DNA of 64,000 nt, from contig VWZF01000300.1 in NCBI GenBank assembly GCA_013396755.1, positions 42,592 through 106,591 on the forward strand, read 5' to 3'. The stretch is from Sclerurus mexicanus. Taxonomy: Eukaryota; Chordata; Aves; Passeriformes; Furnariidae. The notes under the pieces are model-generated. The model was not told where the DNA came from. It did no database searches and saw nothing but the letters and a program-made list of their open reading frames with translations. Both the position numbers and the translations under genes were made by a program. Positions 61,112 through 64,000 of this stretch are shown here, piece by piece (the stretch's first letter is position 1; every line of letters starts with the position of its first letter).

Positions 61112-64000
61112 GCAAAATTAGTAGAATCATTTATATTATCCAAACTGAAAAATGCAGAGGTCTGAGCAAATCCTTCATTTTTATACAAAAATCAGCCCCC
61201 AACATTTCCAGCATGCATAGGAAATGGTACAAGTGTTGTTCTAACTGTGATAGTCTAAAGGCATAAGTAGAGAGTCATCAATATATAAAGGTTTTAATTT
61301 TATTGACTCAATCAGTGTATTTAAAAATGCAGAGAAGACGTTGGATTGCCCTGAATACTCTAAAGTCAAGACACAGCAAGGCAGGATACAAATAGATATG
61401 TTTAAAATTCACAATATGGTTACAAATGTTTATAAAGGAAAGAGTTGTCAAGCTGAAAAAAACAAAACACACTTTGTCTGCTTACACAACAGTTAGATCA
61501 GAAGGTCCTTCTCCCTCTACATAATTTGTTTGCTCTAAATGACACTAAAATTATTCTGGTACTGAACACGTCCTTGCAGGATATATTTTGCTGTTTCTCT
61601 GACCCAATCATTATCTATGTGAGACAGCTGAAGAAGGCACTGACTAACTTCATGATGTTTAGCCCTTTTATCCTGCCAAATTGTTCAGGCTCTCCTTCCT
61701 AACATCAGAGAACATCATGTTTCTGCCATGCATGGATTCAAAGATTGTTACACAGCCTTTTCTATTAATATGCAATTATTTGCAAACTAGTCCCTCCAGT
61801 GCTTTGGTTTTTTTGTAAGAACTACTTGGGTATGGGAGAATTAAAAATATTCTTATTTTCTATACTTGTCAGAAGACCTTGATTTACTTAATGCTGTACC
61901 CAAGCAGATATCTCCATTTTTATATGACAATTGTTATCAGATTTAATGGAAAAAATTACATGTAGAATATGAATAAAAGAATTCATTCTGTGTAAAAAGC
62001 TGAGGTCTGGAAAAAATGTTTTTAAATACTTTTTCTTTTTTTCCTGAGGCTTACAATTTTGTCTTATATGCATTATGTAATTATTGTTGTTTGACTTCCA
62101 TCTGCTACATATTAAATAAAAGTGATTTTTTTGTTATTTCCATCTATCAGTTACAACAAACTGAATGAAGACTTTTGGCTTGTGTTCATGTGCTCTAAAC
62201 TGGTCATAAGTCTGGCTTGCAGTTAAGACACCCAACATAGGCTTTCATCCAAGTGCCAGGCAGCTGTAGTTTAGTCACTTATTCAGTCCACTACAAGGCA
62301 ACAGAATAATTTTTACTATGTTTTGAGAACTTGAAACTGAGCAGTTTTGCAGAGCGAATATGACATGCTTCTGTCAGTGAAACTAATAAATTCATTTGTT
62401 TGGACCAAAAATAAATGTACATGTAGCAACAATTCTGTTTAGGTACGTAGAATACTGACAGTTCACAGGACACAAAATTTCCAATTTCCATGTCATACAG
62501 TAATACAGTGTGCTTTTTCTCATGTCCTGTTTATATCTCAAGGCTGGTTGTATTTATACATTTCTGTGCCAGAGGGACTGGAACTGAGCATATTGTTCCG
62601 AGCAAGCTTCTGCAAAAAAATGTATTGAAGTTACTCGCCTTTTGCACTGTAAACGTCTCAGTTTGCGTAAGATTGGGTGTACTCTATGGATGTGGAGACA
62701 GAAGACAGAAACAGCCAAAACAAAAACAACAACAACAAAACAACAAACCTCCAAACATGAAGTGTGCTCCTGCAAGAAAATGCAAGTAGTTCTTTGTGCA
62801 GGGATTTCTTTTGGGTGTAGGCTGGGTTTGTGACATTTGAGAACTGTTAGAAAAATTAATATCTCCTATAGTTCCTATTGTTACCTCAGCTTTGAGCCCA
62901 TTGTTTGTATGTAAAGAAACTGCATCCAAGATATGTGCGGTACTCTCCTACAAAAATGAAAAAATAAATAGACCAACAGAACCCCCCAAAAGAACCCTAC
63001 CTACAAACCCATGAAATTGGCTAATGACCTTGGACAAGAAGAATTTTTCAGTATTCTCCTCAATTGTGTTACACATGCAGCCAATGTTTTGCTTGGTTTT
63101 TTAACTATTGCAGCATATTGAGCACTGGTTTTCATTTAAGCAGCTTGCAATGACACTTGAGATATTTCCTAAATGACTGTAATTAATTTAGGCTTCATCA
63201 GAGAAGATGAGTAGAACAGATTATCCCTTCTAATGAGCATGTTTTAAATTTATCAACAATAAATTTTAGGAACCGTGACCCTGTCCATTCATTTCTGATT
63301 CCTTTATTCCTGCAGAATTTTTTAAGGAATCTTCCACCCTGACTACCTAACATGGATTTTCCAAGTGTTCTCATTTTGCTTTGTTTTTCAGAATGTTATT
63401 TTTACTGTTTCACAGTAAAATTGGAGGCATTGCTGCTCTTTTTCACCAAAATAAATATTGTTTTTCTTTTCCTCTTTGTCTCTCAGCCAGCTCTTATTCT
63501 ATATTTTAGGGCTTGTACTTTACATAAACTCATGTTTAATACATAAATGTCTGCAACAGCCTGAGATGTTACTTTGCTGCATCACCTGTCTTTAAGTGCT
63601 CTTGCCTCATATTGCTGCTATAAAGAACTTAGCAAAACAAAACAGCAGCTCAACTAGCTCACAGCCCAGAGCCATAGTTCATTGTCAGATAAGCCCCTAT
63701 ACTGCTTTAGGTATAAATATCCAAGAGATATCATGTTTAATCTGTTAGATTAAACCTCCATCAGGAAAAGTAGCCAGATGACTGGGATTTCATGTGTCAA
63801 AAATCCTCAAACTCCTTTTAAAAGTTTCAAAATTTTAACAGTCCAAATAAACTGTCATCCAACAGGTTCACAACTAAGAGGAAGACAATTACTGAGCTTT
63901 ATACATTTCTTCAGAGTACTTCAGCTGAGTACAAACTTACTTTCATAGTTTTTGTGCAAAAGAAATGCTATTTTATTTGTGTGACAGCTGAGGGGAGCGC
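61112..64000. other. Presumed intron, minor simple repeat
   Basis: Contains a CAA/ACA-rich low-complexity tract at about 62716-62747. No exon or transposon is recognised. The frames of 60-99 codons here overlap on both strands around the low-complexity tract and look like chance. Confidence 0.45.

Noticed and set aside
62490..62929. Several overlapping frames of 63-99 codons
   Set aside because: They overlap on both strands around a CAA-rich low-complexity tract and have no domain or splice context.
1..64000. Search for the P-loop and C-terminal Rab3 exons, tRNA, rRNA or CRISPR features
   Set aside because: None was recognised by eye. A profile or translated search could still find a diverged exon, but I cannot support one here.

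Overview
The window looks like bird nuclear DNA from the interior of a large gene. It is AT-rich and has no long open reading frame; the longest frames, about 60 to 146 codons, are chance or repeat-derived. It is dotted with decayed CR1 LINE copies, the dominant retroelement of birds and other reptiles. It also holds one solo LTR of a style common in bird genomes, a second LTR-like block, microsatellites and several runs of N. There are no operons, tRNAs, rRNAs or CRISPR arrays.

The only protein-coding element I can support is one 119-bp internal exon on the + strand at 38053-38171. It has a good splice acceptor and a consensus GTAAGT donor. It encodes the switch II/RabF part of a Rab3-type small GTPase (starting DTAGQ and ending in a split Trp codon). 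No other Rab3 exon is recognisable in the 38 kb upstream or the 26 kb downstream, so most of the window should be intron of this gene. Introns this large fit RAB3C best, with RAB3B second, but this exon is too conserved to choose the paralogue by itself.

Layout: 1-38 kb is presumed upstream intron with CR1 copies at 1.1-2.0, 8.0-9.0 (mosaic), 11.6-13.0, 19.5 and 29.0-29.4 kb, an LTR-like block at 22.2-22.8 kb and a (TA)16 microsatellite at 16.6 kb. The Rab3 exon lies at 38.05-38.17 kb. From 38.2 to 64 kb is presumed downstream intron, with a CR1 fragment at 42.9 kb, a 27-bp palindrome at 42.57 kb, a 23-bp-stem hairpin at 43.48-43.55 kb between short direct repeats, a 3x13-bp tandem at 44.4 kb, a 2x120-bp tandem duplication at 47.65-47.88 kb, a solo LTR at 56.76-57.21 kb and a head-to-head CR1 pair at 60.1-61.1 kb.

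Two exact or near-exact direct duplications (541 bp around the N at 12211; 144 bp around the Ns at 53752 and 53839) look like unmerged contig overlaps, so the window is probably longer than the real locus by roughly 0.8 kb. I found no convincing new biological system. The most interesting unexplained structures are the 43.5-kb hairpin and the 47.7-kb tandem duplication.
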